Below are positions 51,259 through 61,400 of a stretch of DNA of 64,000 bases, piece by piece. The DNA is taken from the NCBI GenBank assembly GCA_001875255.1, contig MJAN01000001.1, forward strand, positions 434,001 to 498,000, given 5' to 3'. Numbering within the stretch: position 1 is the stretch's first letter; every line of letters starts with the position of its first letter. The DNA is from Candidatus Sabulitectum silens. GTDB lineage: Bacteria > Fermentibacterota > Fermentibacteria > Fermentibacterales > JCC-6. The notes under the pieces are model-generated. The model saw only the letters and a program-made list of their open reading frames with translations. It was not told the origin of the DNA and made no database searches. Both the position numbers and the translations under genes were made by a program.

Positions 51259-51815
51259 CGGCGTTCTCATTGTGATCGCCGGCCCTTCAGGTGCCGGGAA
51301 GACCACCCTGGCACACCATCTGGTGAGCACTTTTCCCGATACGGCCTTTTCAGTTTCCACCACAACAAGGGCTCCCCGGGGAAAGGAGGTCCACGGAGAG
51401 GACTACTTTTTCGTAGACCGCGACACCTTCAACGAAAGAAGGCGAAACTCCTTCTTCCTTGAGTGGGCCCTGGTTCATGGCAACTACTACGGAACCGACG
51501 GAGAGTGGGTCAGGGACCAGCTTGCCCGGGGCAGTTCCGTGGTTCTCGATATCGATGTTCAGGGTGCTGTTCAGGTTAAGAAGGCCGTGCCTTCAGCGGT
51601 TCTGGTGTTCGTTCTTCCGGCGGATCGCCACACACTCCTTGAGAGGCTCCGGGGAAGGAGCACCGATTCCAGGGAAACGGTCCTTAAAAGGATGGAAGCC
51701 GCCTCAATGGAGGTGGCCTCCATGGGCTCCTTCGACTATTTCATTCCCAACGATGACCTCGCCGCCTCGAAGGATTCCATTGAGACCATCTTCAGGGCCG
51801 AGGGGCTCCGCATGA
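51248..51815 (+). CDS. gmk: Guanylate kinase
   Basis: Phosphorylates GMP to GDP. Starts MFSSGVLIVIAGPSGAGKTT, with the P-loop at about residue 11, then STTTRAPRGKEVHGEDYFFVD (GMP-binding), FLEWALVHGNYYGT and VVLDIDVQGAVQVK. About 188 residues. The open frame continues without a stop into the coaB-like sequence. A one-base correction near 51,800 would end gmk at TGA 51,813-51,815, overlapping the ATG at 51,812 as ATGA. I treat them as separate genes, but an in-frame fusion is not excluded. Confidence 0.87.
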
Positions 51816-52524
51816 AGAACACCGGATGGCCGGTTCCCGCCATGGAGTACCACCGGGAACACTTCAAAGGCCTTTCACACTGGCGGGGGAAAAGTGTTTT
51901 GGTTTCCTCCGGACCCACCAGGGAAATGATCGACGATGTAAGGTTCCTTTCCAACAGGTCCAGCGGGCTCATGGGCATTTCCCTGGCGGAGGCCTTCCTG
52001 GCCGCCGGGGCCAGGGTTACACTGGTCAGCGGTCCCGCGGGGAGGACCGATCCCCCCGGACCGGTGAAGCTTGTTCCCGTGGGAAGCGCCGAGGAAATGG
52101 GTCAGACCCTTACCGGGCTCCTTCCAGGGGCAGACCTCTTCGTAATGGCCGCGGCGGTTTCCGACTTCAGACCCCGGGGAAAACTCCCTGGAAAAATGAA
52201 GAGGGGCGGTGAGCCCGTCAGTCTTGAACTTGTACCTACCCCTGACATACTGGCCTCCCTGGCCCCGGAATGTCCGGTGGTGGCCTTCGCCCTGGAATAC
52301 GGAGATAATGCCGAAACCGATGCCCGGCGAAAAATGCTGCGAAAGGGAGCCGATGCCATCTTCCTGAACCGGGGGGATATTCCCGGAAGGGGTATGGAAA
52401 GCCTCGACAACGCCGGAGAACTGATTTTCCGGGATCATTCCCGGCAGGTTCCATACCCGCCGGATCGAAGAAGTTCGTTGCCTTCGGCATTGCCGCCGCT
52501 CTGGGAAGGGTATTCAGTGGCTGA
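51812..52524 (+). CDS. coaB: Phosphopantothenate-cysteine ligase (CoaB) without a CoaC domain, one frameshift
   Basis: CoA biosynthesis: ligates cysteine to 4'-phosphopantothenate. Blocks: VLVSSGPTREMIDDVRFLSN, SSGLMGISLAEAFLAAGARV, TLVSGPAGRTDPPG, FVMAAAVSDFRP, KMKRGG and DAIFLNRGDI. The flavoprotein decarboxylase half (CoaC) that normally precedes it is absent. GAGGGG precedes ATG 51,812. The frame breaks near 52,445. In the corrected frame it ends KKFVAFGIAAALGRVFSG and TGA at 52,522. About 237 residues. Confidence 0.82.
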
Positions 52525-53215
52525 AAAGGTCGATCCCTTCTGGGAAGCCGTGGAAAGCTTCGGGGTGAGTTCCGTTTTCGTTCTTCCGGAATGGATCGCT
52601 GACAGAGCCGGGGAAACCCCGGCGGAACCCCCCGGTGACGTACTTACACAGATGGCAGGGCTGCGGGATCATATCCAGGGATGCATGAAATGTCCCCTGG
52701 GGCGCACAAGGAATAACATCGTTTTTGGAGAGGGCAATCCCCATTCAGGCATTCTGGTGATAGGAGAGGGTCCCGGGGCCACCGAGGATGAAACGGGAAG
52801 ACCCTTCGTGGGCAGGTCCGGCAAACTGCTCGACAAAATCTTCGAGTCCATAGGCCTGAACAGGGAGTGCCTGTTCATAGCCAACATCGTGAAGTGCAGA
52901 CCCCCAAACAACAGGGCTCCACTCCCCCTAGAGGCGGAGGTTTGCGGTAAATACCTCCACAGGCAGATGGAGATCATGAAGCCCGGTATAATAGTAGCCC
53001 TGGGTGCCAGCGCCGCCAGGCACATCCTCGATACCAAAAGGGGGATCGGTGTGCTGAGGGAAGAGTTTCACTCATACCGGAACGTTCCGGTCCTGGTGAC
53101 CTACCATCGCGGCCCTTCTCCGTTCACCGCTTCTGAAAAGACCCGTATGGGAGGACATGAAGAAACTGAAAGCCTTCCTTGACAGGCTGGTCTTCCCAGA
53201 AAAGAAGGCAGCTGA
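52517..53215 (+). CDS. Family 4-type uracil-DNA glycosylase with [4Fe-4S] cluster, one or two frameshifts
   Basis: Removes uracil from DNA. The iron-sulfur Cys pairs are GCMKCPLGRTRN and VKCRPPNNRAPLPLEAEVC. The catalytic motif GEGPGATEDETGRPFVG and VGRSGKLLDKI are present. GTG 52,517 overlaps the coaB stop. The frame breaks near 53,108 (after PVLVTYH); the corrected frame reads AALLRSPLLKRPVWEDMKKLKAFLDR. The end is inferred at TGA 53,213-53,215, two bases before the dnaB ATG, and needs a second correction in gaaaagaagg. Confidence 0.85.
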
Positions 53216-53216
53216 T

Positions 53217-54565
53217 ATGTCCGAACCGAAGAAACAGCCCTGGAGCGCCGAGGCCGAGAGAGGGGTGCTCGCCGGAGTCCTTCTGGACCCGGAAATGGCC
53301 GTTGAGGTTTTCGCAAACCTGACCGCGAACGATTTTTTCGACCCGAGACACCGCATTCTGTTCACCACTGCCCAGAACATTGATTCCAGGGGTGAACCCA
53401 TCGATTTCGTAACGGTAACCATGGAGCTTGAGCGACTGGGGCAGACAGAACAGGCTGGAGGCATGGAGTATCCCGCTTCCATAGCCGAAGACCTCCCCTT
53501 CCTTTCCAATGTTCTCAGCTATGCCGGTATAGTGAAGGACTGTTCATTGCTCAGGCAGTTCCTCAACGTGGCCAGCAGGGGAATGGACCGTGTCTATTCC
53601 ACCAGCGTGAAGGCGGCTGACCTCCTCGACGAGGTAAGCCAGAAGATCTTTGACATCGGTACCAACGCCGCCCAGAGGGACTTCGTAAAGGTATCGGAGC
53701 TCGGCGCAAGCGTAATGTCAGTAATAGAGACCATGCGGAACTCCCGGGACGGAGTTACAGGGGTTTCCACGGGCATAGCCCCCCTCGACCGCCTTACCAC
53801 GGGTTTTCACGGCGGAGAGATGAATGTCATTGCCGCGAGGCCCGGTGTGGGCAAGACCAGCCTGGCTTTGAACATGGCCAGACACATTGCCGAGCAGAGC
53901 GTGGGAACGGTGGCCTTCTTCAGCCTGGAGATGAGCGCACTTCAGCTTACCCAGCGCCTGGTCTGTTCAATGGCCGGGGTGGGAACCCAGCCCATAATTG
54001 ACAACACCATATCGGATATGCATTTGAAGGATATTTACGCCGCTTCGGAAAGGCTTGCTCGCATTTCCATAAGCATCAACGACACCCCTTCCATATCCTC
54101 CGCTGAGATCAGGGCCAAGACCCGAAGGCTTGCCCAGCGTGAGAAGGAAGGCGTTGCCGCGGTATTCGTTGACTACCTGCAGCTCATGTCCGGGGCGGAG
54201 GACATAGAGAACCACCAGCTGAAGGTGGCCAAGAACTCCGCCGATCTGAAGGCCCTTGCCAAAGACCTCGATGTGCCGGTGATCGTTCTCTCCCAGCTCA
54301 GCAGGGGGCGGCTAAAAGGGAGGGGCCGCCAAGGCTCAGTGACCTTCGTGATTCCGGCGCCATCGAACAGGACGCCGACATCGTAATGTTCCTCCACGAC
54401 GAGAATGCCGATTCAGGGGACGATGACAGGAAGACCCACGGCGGGCTTCGCAGGATACTGCTGAAGATAGCCAAACAGAGGAAGGGCCAGAGGGGGGAGG
54501 TCAACCTTATCTTCAACGCCGCCACAACAACATTCACCCCTGAGGAAACAAGGGAAGAATGGTGA
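53217..54565 (+). CDS. dnaB: Replicative DNA helicase DnaB, one frameshift
   Basis: Hexameric helicase of the replication fork, about 450 residues. The N-terminal domain begins QPWSAEAERGVLAGVLLD. The RecA-like domain has TGFHGGEMNVIAARPGVGKTS (Walker A), FFSLEMSALQLTQRLV, and VFVDYLQLMSG (Walker B). A break near 54,315 precedes LSDLRDSGAIEQDADIVMFLHDE and IAKQRKGQRG. I chose ATG 53,217; the frame is open farther upstream because of the error in the UDG gene. The stop overlaps the radA GTG (GTGA). Confidence 0.93.
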
Positions 54566-55922
54566 CAGCCGGAGGCAGGAGGAAACCTGTTTTTTTCTGT
54601 ACGCAGTGCGGGGGGGAATCCCCGGTGTGGTCGGGAAGGTGCCCCACTGCGGAGTCTGGAACACCATGGTGGAGGAACCCGCCACCGAGGGTGTTACCCG
54701 GGCTCCGGTGTCCGTGGCTAAGCCCGTCAGTGTAAAGGATGTGGAGATAAAGGAGGGGGCAAGGTTCTCCACGGGTCTTGAAGAGTTCGACAGAGTCCTT
54801 GGCGGAGGCGCCTTCTGCGGTTCCATAGTGCTCATCGGCGGCGAGCCCGGTATAGGCAAGAGCACCCTGATGCTTCAGTCCGCCATGAACATGGCCCGGC
54901 AGGGCCTTCCGGTGCTCTACGCAACCGGAGAGGAATCCCTTCAGCAGGTTGCCCACCGGGCGGCAAGGGTTGGCGAACCGCCCTCGAACCTCATGCTGCT
55001 TCCCACTACGGACCTGGAAGCGGTTCAGCGGGAAACCCAGAGGGGGAGCTACCGGGTTCTGGTTACTGATTCAATACAGACTCCGCACCGGGAACCTTTC
55101 CAGTGCTCCGGGCTCTGTTTCCCAGGTCAGGCAGTGCGCCGCGGAACTCAGTGCCCTGGCCAAGCCCACCGGCCTTACCGTTTCATAATCGGCCATGTGA
55201 CCAAAGAGGGGTCACTGGCGGGCCCCAAGGTCCTTGAGCACCTGGTTGACGCCGTTATAAGTTTCGAGGGTGATTCATTTCACCAGTACAGGCTTCTCAG
55301 GGCGTCCAAGAACCGGTTCGGCTCCACTAACGAACTGGGAGTTTTCGAAATGGACCACAGGGGGCTCACCGGGGTCACCGATGCCGCCGGATATTTTCTC
55401 AGGCGGGAGGGGGGACCGGTGAGCGGCTCAGCGGTGGCTGCGGTCATGGAAGGTTCCCGCCCCTTTCTGGTGGAGATACAGGCCCTCACCACCCAGACCA
55501 ACTACGGGTTTCCCCAGAGGCGGGCATCGGGTATGGATTCCACCAGACTGGCCATGCTTCTGGCGGTCCTCGAGCGCCGGTGCGGCATAGAACTGGGAAA
55601 TCAGGATGTTTATGTGAACGTTGCCGGGGGGTTTTCAGTGTCTGACCCCGGCGCGGACCTGGCGGTCTGCCTGGCCATCGCTTCCAGCAGACTTGAAAGA
55701 CCACTTGCCGACCACATTGCCCTCAGCGGTGAGGTGGGTCTTTCAGGGGAGATCAGACCTGTTTCCGGAATTGAAAGAAGACAGGCGGAATCGGGCAATC
55801 TGGGATTTACCCGTCTGGCCCGGGCCTGCGGTAGAAACGCCGAAGCCAAAGATGAATTCGCTACCCTTTCCGCGGCTATCGCGGGGCTTCTGGCGGAAAA
55901 AGGAGGACAATGGCTAAGCTGA
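54562..55922 (+). CDS. radA: DNA repair protein RadA, about three frameshifts
   Basis: Branch-migration helicase of recombination, about 453 residues. A C4 zinc finger (FCTQCGGESPVWSGRCP, then CG after a break near 54,645), the RecA-like core with Walker A GGEPGIGKST, the RadA-specific SKNRFGSTNELGVFEM (KNRFG) and a C-terminal Lon-like domain (NVAGGFSVSDPGADLAVCLA; ALSGEVGLSGEIRPV). Two compensating errors between 55,080 and 55,180 scramble about 35 residues around Walker B. Confidence 0.92.
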
Positions 55923-56915
55923 AAAAAGGCTGGGAAGTGCGTATTATTTTCATTCTCGCCCTCGGCCTTGCAGGAACCCTTGCATCACCCCATAACCCCT
56001 GGATGGGGCTTATCGGTCTCGCTATCGGTATTATCGCCGCTGTACTCGAGCGGCTGATCGTGAACATTTCCGCGGACAAGCTGGTTTACATGACAACCGG
56101 TTCCACCGTGGGTCTGGTGGTGGGCATCCTTTCATACTGGTGCTCAACATCGGCATACAGAGCGAGGAATCCCGCAGGGGTGGACGGACCTTCTGGTACT
56201 CATTCCCATAGCCTTGCCTATGTGTTCGCCGTGGTGGCGGTGAACAAGGGCGAAAGCTTGAACTCATAAGCGTTGAGGACGAATCGGATCACCACTGGAA
56301 CATGCCTGTTCTTATCGATCTGTCCGCCGCGGTGGACGGCAGGGTAGCGGACCTCGCCCTCGCCGGGCTCCTTCCCGGGCCATTCGTAATACCATCGTCG
56401 GTGAAGGACGAGATCGATGAGATGCAGAAGGGCCGGAACATAGTGAACAGAGGCCGGGCCAGAAGGGCCACAGAAACCATACAGCGTCTTGAGGAGGCGG
56501 TGGGAAAACCGGCGGCCTTGTGGAATACAGGGATTTCGGCGAGGGAGAGCGTGAAAAGAGCCGAATACTGGAATGGCTCCGCAGGGAACGGACCTGCCTT
56601 CTGTCCTCCGAGGAAGAAATGTGCGATACCGCCGAGCGGGAGGGGATTCGGGTCATAAGACTTGCCGATGTGGGACCCGCCGCCAGGGAGGTGGTCCTTC
56701 CCGGTGACAAGGTGACCGTGAAGATACAGAAAAAGGGCAGAACGCCCACACAGGGTGTGGGTTTCCTGTCCGACGGAACAATGGTGGTCATTGATGACGC
56801 CGGCGACCGTATGGGGCAGGATGTCACCGTTCTGGCCCATACCACCTTCAGAGCCAGCGGCGGCACCATGATATTCTGCAGGCTCGGAGGGGACGAGAAC
56901 GGCTCAGGTGATTAG
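55910..56915 (+). CDS. PIN/TRAM domain membrane protein (YacL-like), about three frameshifts
   Basis: About 335 residues. TM helices at the N-terminus (VRIIFILALGLAGTLAS; GLIGLAIGIIAAVLERLI), a PIN ribonuclease-like domain (LIDLSAAVDGRVADLALAGLLPGPFVIPSSVKDEIDE) with acidic residues and RGRARRATETI, then a C-terminal TRAM domain (REVVLPGDKVTVKIQKKGRTPTQGVGFLSDGTMVVIDDA). Breaks near 56,150, 56,260 and 56,520. AAGGAGGAC precedes the ATG, which overlaps radA by 13 bp. Usual place for yacL: directly after radA and before ispD. Confidence 0.87.
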
Positions 56916-58043
56916 CGAAAAACCTGTCTGGGCGGCGGTTGTGGTGGCCGGTGGTCAAGGCACCCGCTACGGAGGGGATGTCCCCAAGCAGTTCACCGAT
57001 CTTCTGGGTATGAAGGTTATAGACAGGGCAATAGCCCTTTTCACCGGGGTTGCCGAACACATCGTAACGGTGGTTCCCCGGAGCTGTGAATGGTGGACCC
57101 CTCCGGAACACGTTCATGCGGTTTCAGGTGGACCCCGGCGCCAGGATTCCGTAATGAACGGTTTGAGATCCGCGGCGAACCTGGGCGCCACCCATGTTCT
57201 CGTTCATGATGGCGCCCGGCCTTTGATAGACCCTTCCTGTCTTGAAAGGGTAATGGAGAAAACACTCTCCTCCGGGGCCTGTCTTCCATGCCTGCCGGTA
57301 AGGGAAACGGTGAAGCGGGTAAAGGACGGGCATGTGAAGGGAACCGTTGACAGAACCGAACTTGAACTGGCCCAGACCCCCCAGGGCTTCAGGGTGGACA
57401 TACTTCTTGAAGCCCTGGAAAAGGCCGGCGATGTAACCGACGAGGCAGCGGCGGTGGAAGCTGGGGATCCCGGTGGCTGTGGTCGCCGGGTCCAGATGCA
57501 ACATCAAGCTCACTGACAGAGAGGACGGAGAACTGCTGGAAAACATTATCAGACATTCGGTTACCGCCCTGGGAACCGGGCTTGATTTCCACCCCTTTCA
57601 CCGGACCGTCCTCTGATACTCTGCGGCTGCAGGCTTGGCGAGAGCAACGGTCTTTCGGCCACTCCGACGGGGATGTGGTTCTCCACGCGGTGGCAGACGC
57701 CATCCTGGCCGGTTCCAGGGAGGGGGATATTGGTACGCTTTTTCCTCCGGATGACATGAAATGGAAGAACGCCGACAGCTCCCTGCTGCTTCGGGAATGC
57801 AGTGACAGGGCTTTAAGGAAGGGCTGGGCGGTGCAGAGCCTGGACATTACCGTTATAGGGGAAAGACCCAGAATAGCTCCCCTGAGGGAAGACTTCATGG
57901 AAAGCCTTGCGAAGATACTTTCAATCCCGCGGGAGTCCATATGGATAAAGGGAACCACCACCAATTCCATAGGGGAACTTGCCCGTGGGAAGGGGCTGGG
58001 CTGCCATGCCCTGGCCAGACTGGTGCGTATATCAGTGAGATGA
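56908..58043 (+). CDS. ispDF: Bifunctional IspD-IspF (MEP cytidylyltransferase/MECDP synthase), frameshifted
   Basis: Non-mevalonate isoprenoid synthesis. IspD part: VVVAGGQGTRYGGDVPKQF (CTP loop), LVHDGARPLI, PVRETVKRVKDG and QTPQGFRVDILLEA. After a break near 57,460 the frame passes without a stop through RCNIKLTDREDGELLENIIR straight into the IspF start TALGTGLDFHPF (metal-binding Asp and His). SFGHSDGDVVLHAVADAIL, DIGTLFPPDD, and TTTNSIGELARGKGLGCHA follow. Breaks near 57,600 and 57,655. The linker is only a few residues, so this is a true fusion as in several proteobacteria. The stop overlaps glgA by ATGA. Confidence 0.88.
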
Positions 58044-59476
58044 AAGGGGCAAAGGCTGAAACCATGAACACAGGCGGTCCATTGCGGGTTCTCCACGCCG
58101 CTTCCGAAGTGTATCCCCTGGTCAGCACCGGAGGCCTTGCTTCCGTTGCGGCGGACCTGCCCCGGGCCCAGATCCGTTATGGTGATGTACAGGCTGCGGT
58201 GGTTATCCCCCTGTATGAAACAGTGGCAGGGAACTGCGGTGAGATACGTTGGCACGGTTCGATGGAAACCGCTCTCGGCGAGGAGTTCGGGCTTGGTTCG
58301 GTGGATCTTGACGGCCTGACGATCTTTCTCGTGGCGAAGGAGGAATACTTCCGGAGGACAGGGATCTACGGGCCGGGGTCCGGAGAGGCCTGGCCGGACA
58401 ATCCAGACCGTTTCGCTTTCTTTTCCAGGGCGGTGGCCGCCCTGGGGTGTTCCGGGCACTTTCAGCCGGACATCCTCCATTGCCACGACTGGCAGACGGC
58501 TCTGGTCCCGGTTTATCTCAGGAACACCGACATTCCCACAGTACTCACCATACACAACCTTCAGTTCCAGGGACGTTTCCCCCGAAGCATATACCACTCC
58601 ACCGGGCTGCCGGACACCCTGTACAACATCCATGGACTGGAGTTCTGGGGCGACTGGAACTGTCTCAAAGGGGGCATTGTCCATGCCCGGTGCATAACAA
58701 CGGTAAGCCCCGGATACGCAAGGGAGATACTCACGGAGGAGTTCGGCTGCGCCCTTGATGGTGTGCTCAGGGAACATTCTGCCAGACTTGCCGGTATTCT
58801 GAACGGAATAGACACCGATGTGTGGAACCCGGCAACGGATTCATCCCTTCCCTGCACCTTCGCCCCGGGCAGGATGCAGGGCAGGGCCCTATGCAGAAGG
58901 GCCCTTGTCAGGGAAATGGAGCTCCAGGGAACCGGGAACGGAATCATTCTGGGAATGGTGAGCAGACTCACCGCCCAGAAGGGAGTGGACACGGTGCTCG
59001 ATTCAATAGGGACCATGGTCTCCTCGGGATGCAGAGTGGCTGTGCTGGGCACCGGTGAAGCCTGGGCCGAAGAAGCCCTTATGGAAGCTGCAGGTAGGTT
59101 TCCAGGAAGGGTATCGGTGAGAATAGCCTACGACGATTCCCTTGCCAGGCTGATCTTCGCCGGATCCGACGGTTTTCTGATGCCCTCCAGGTTCGAACCC
59201 TGCGGTCTGGCTCAGATGATGGCCATGAGATATGGTTCCGTTCCCCTGGTACGGGGTGTTGGGGGTCTTGCGGACACCGTGGACGAAGGGCGGGGCTTTT
59301 CCTTCAGCGGTGACGACAGTGGTTTCCTGCCGGCCCTGGGTTCCATGCTTGGTGCATGGGAGGACCGCCGCCGGTGGTCCTGGTACAGGAGAAGATGCAT
59401 GAACACGGACTTCTCCTGGAAGAACAGCGTTCATAAGTATTTGAAGGTTTACGAAGAAGCATTGGAGAAGAAGTGA
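58040..59476 (+). CDS. glgA: GT5 glycogen/starch synthase
   Basis: Intact, about 478 residues from ATG 58,040 (ATGA overlap; ATG 58,064 also possible). Extends alpha-1,4-glucan from ADP- or UDP-glucose. Motifs: HAASEVYPLVSTGGLASVAADL, DILHCHDWQTALVPVYL, TIHNLQFQGRFP, ITTVSPGYAREI, GILNGIDTDVWNP, MVSRLTAQKGVD and the acceptor/donor Glu loop MPSRFEPCGLAQMMAMRYG. The usual Lys of the N-terminal K-x-G-G donor motif is replaced by Ser (STGG). Confidence 0.88.
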   Translation: MKGAKAETMNTGGPLRVLHAASEVYPLVSTGGLASVAADLPRAQIRYGDVQAAVVIPLYETVAGNCGEIRWHGSMETALGEEFGLGSVDLDGLTIFLVAKEEYFRRTGIYGPGSGEAWPDNPDRFAFFSRAVAALGCSGHFQPDILHCHDWQTALVPVYLRNTDIPTVLTIHNLQFQGRFPRSIYHSTGLPDTLYNIHGLEFWGDWNCLKGGIVHARCITTVSPGYAREILTEEFGCALDGVLREHSARLAGILNGIDTDVWNPATDSSLPCTFAPGRMQGRALCRRALVREMELQGTGNGIILGMVSRLTAQKGVDTVLDSIGTMVSSGCRVAVLGTGEAWAEEALMEAAGRFPGRVSVRIAYDDSLARLIFAGSDGFLMPSRFEPCGLAQMMAMRYGSVPLVRGVGGLADTVDEGRGFSFSGDDSGFLPALGSMLGAWEDRRRWSWYRRRCMNTDFSWKNSVHKYLKVYEEALEKK

Positions 59477-60101
59477 GATCAGCCGGCCTTGAATCGGTAT
59501 TCCTTCAGTTCGCCGATCCCGCCCGTGCCTACGGAGCCCTCAGGGGCAAAGACCAGGGCAGGGCCCTGGCCGCCGCCGGTGCAGTCATAGTTCTGATAGG
59601 ATTCATACCCCTGATGCTTCAGGGTGACATCCCGGGCTCCGGGGTAATGGTTCCCTTCCTTATCGTCCTGGAGAGGATAATGGTATCCTCCGCCGCCGGT
59701 CTTGCCGTTTATGCGGTTTCCTTCGCCACCGGGGAAAGAAAGCCTCTCTGGGCCGCTGTAACCTCATGCTTCCTTGCCATGGGCGCCTTCATGATCATGG
59801 TTGCCCTTATCGCTCTGATCTCCCATGTTCTTTCACTTCCCCCGGATCTTACATGGAGCCCGGCGGAACTGCTGATGGGGCTTCCCCTGAGCAGGCTTTC
59901 CGTTTTTCTTCTTGTTTTCGCGTCAAGGCTGGATCTAGCTTCCCTTGTCACCGTGTATCTCTGGGGCAGGGGGCTTTCCACCGTATGGAACATAGACAGG
60001 GCAGCAGGCCAGAGGATGGTCTGGGCTGTATACCTGTTCGGAATACTGTTACTTGCTTTACCGGTTTCACAGCAGCACCGGGAACGGAGGGAGCGTTATG
60101 A
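59473..60101 (+). CDS. Yip1-like membrane protein
   Basis: About 209 residues, five TM helices. FADPARAYGALRGKDQGRALAAA precedes TM1. DLTWSPAELLMGLPLSRLSVFL and LVTVYLWGRGLSTVWNIDR match the Yip1 domain of bacterial membrane proteins. The visible frame runs to 60,171 across the next start. A one-base correction after LLLALPVSQQH would stop it at TGA 60,099-60,101, an ATGA overlap with the TolC-like gene, which I consider more likely. No specific function known. Confidence 0.65.
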
Positions 60102-61392
60102 CTTTTTTGACCGTTCTGCTTACTGTCCTGTCCCTCAGCGTGGCCGATACCGATTCGGTCCGGAGGCTTGACCTCGCCGGCTGGGTATCCCTGGCCCTGG
60201 ACAACTCACCGGAACTCCGGTCAGCGGAGGCTTCCCTTCTCTCGGCCAGGGCATCCCTCACCGGGGACAGATCATTCCTGTGGCCCACCCTTACAGGGTC
60301 GGCATCGGCATCCAGGACCTGGTCCGATACACCCCTTGAAGGCGGTGGAGCTGTCCAGATCGACAACGACAGCTACTCCGCCGGGCTGACCCTTTCCCAG
60401 GAGCTGCTTCAGTCCGGTGGACAGAACTGGCTGTACATGAGGGCTTCCGAGCTGTCCCTCGAAGCCGCAGAGGCTGAATATGAAGGCGCAGTCCTCGGGG
60501 TGGTGCGGGACGTGGTGAACTCCTACTACGATGTTCTAGAGGCAATGGAACTCAAACGGGCGGCGGAGGATTCCCGGGAAAGGTCACAGAGGCAGCTCCA
60601 GAGAACCGAAAATCAGTATGAGATGGGCGCGGTGACCACACTGGAACTCCTGCAGGTCCAGGTTCAGGAAAGCAACGACAGGCTTCTGGTTAGCAGAAGG
60701 GAGCAGAGCCTGCTGGCCGCCCTGGATGGCCTCTATACCGCCTCCGGGGTGGATCTTCACGGAAACCCTCCCGGGATCGATCCCGGGGCGGTGGTGGAAC
60801 CCCTTCCCCTCAGCGCGGTGTCCGGTATTTCCCTTGATATCTCCTCCAGCCCCTCACTTCGGGCGGCTCTCCTGGGCAGCAGAGCTTCAGAGATACGGTC
60901 CGAAGCAGCTGAAAGATCCTACTGGCCAAGCCTCAGGCATCCGCCGGGTGGAGCTGGAACGACGGTACCCTGGACGATGTAGACCGGATGTTCGATTCCG
61001 ATGCCTACAGCATAGGGATGAGCCTTTCCTGGAATATTTTCGACGGTTTTCTCAGGGAATCCCGGATCAAGTCCGCCAGGGCAGCGGCTCTGGGCTCCGA
61101 AGCATCACTGGAGAGCCTGAGGAACAACCTTGAAGCCGGGGTGCGGACACTTCGCGATCTGCTTCTTATAGACCTGCAGTACTATCACGATTCCCTGCTT
61201 GCCCTGGAGCTCGCCCAGGAAAGGTACAGGCTCTCGGCAATGTCCTACGAAATGGGCTCACTTTCCCTTATAGACCTTCTGGAAGCCCAGTCGGACCTTT
61301 CGGCCTCCGAGGCCAACCTGGTTTCCGCCCGGGCATCCGCCCTGCGGAGCGAAGCCTCTCTGCTGGTGGAGCTGGGTAGAATGCCAGGGTAG
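60098..61392 (+). CDS. TolC-family outer-membrane efflux protein, one frameshift
   Basis: Outer-membrane channel of about 431 residues. Signal peptide MTFLTVLLTVLSLSVA, then two homologous halves of the OEP domain: LALDNSPELRSAEASLLSARASL with heptads, NSYYDVLEAMELKRAAEDS and NQYEMGAVTTLELLQVQVQ; after a break near 60,950, YWPSLSASAGW-type sequence, DSDAYSIGMSLSWNIFDGF, YYHDSLLALELAQERY and YEMGSLSLIDLLEAQSDL. GGAGG before ATG 60,098. It could pair with the RND/adaptor pair at the left end of the window or another exporter. Confidence 0.88.
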
Positions 61393-61400
61393 GAGAATAG

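Noticed and set aside
51221..53182. A single 653-residue frame joining guanylate kinase, CoaB and uracil-DNA glycosylase, as if a trifunctional enzyme
   Set aside because: The CoaB C-terminus (KKFVAFGIAAALGRVFSG, then TGA at 52,522) is found in another frame, and the glycosylase has its own GTG start overlapping it. The fusion arises from a one-base error near 52,445. The gmk-coaB join has a good internal ATG and ribosome site, so it is probably also artificial, though less certain.
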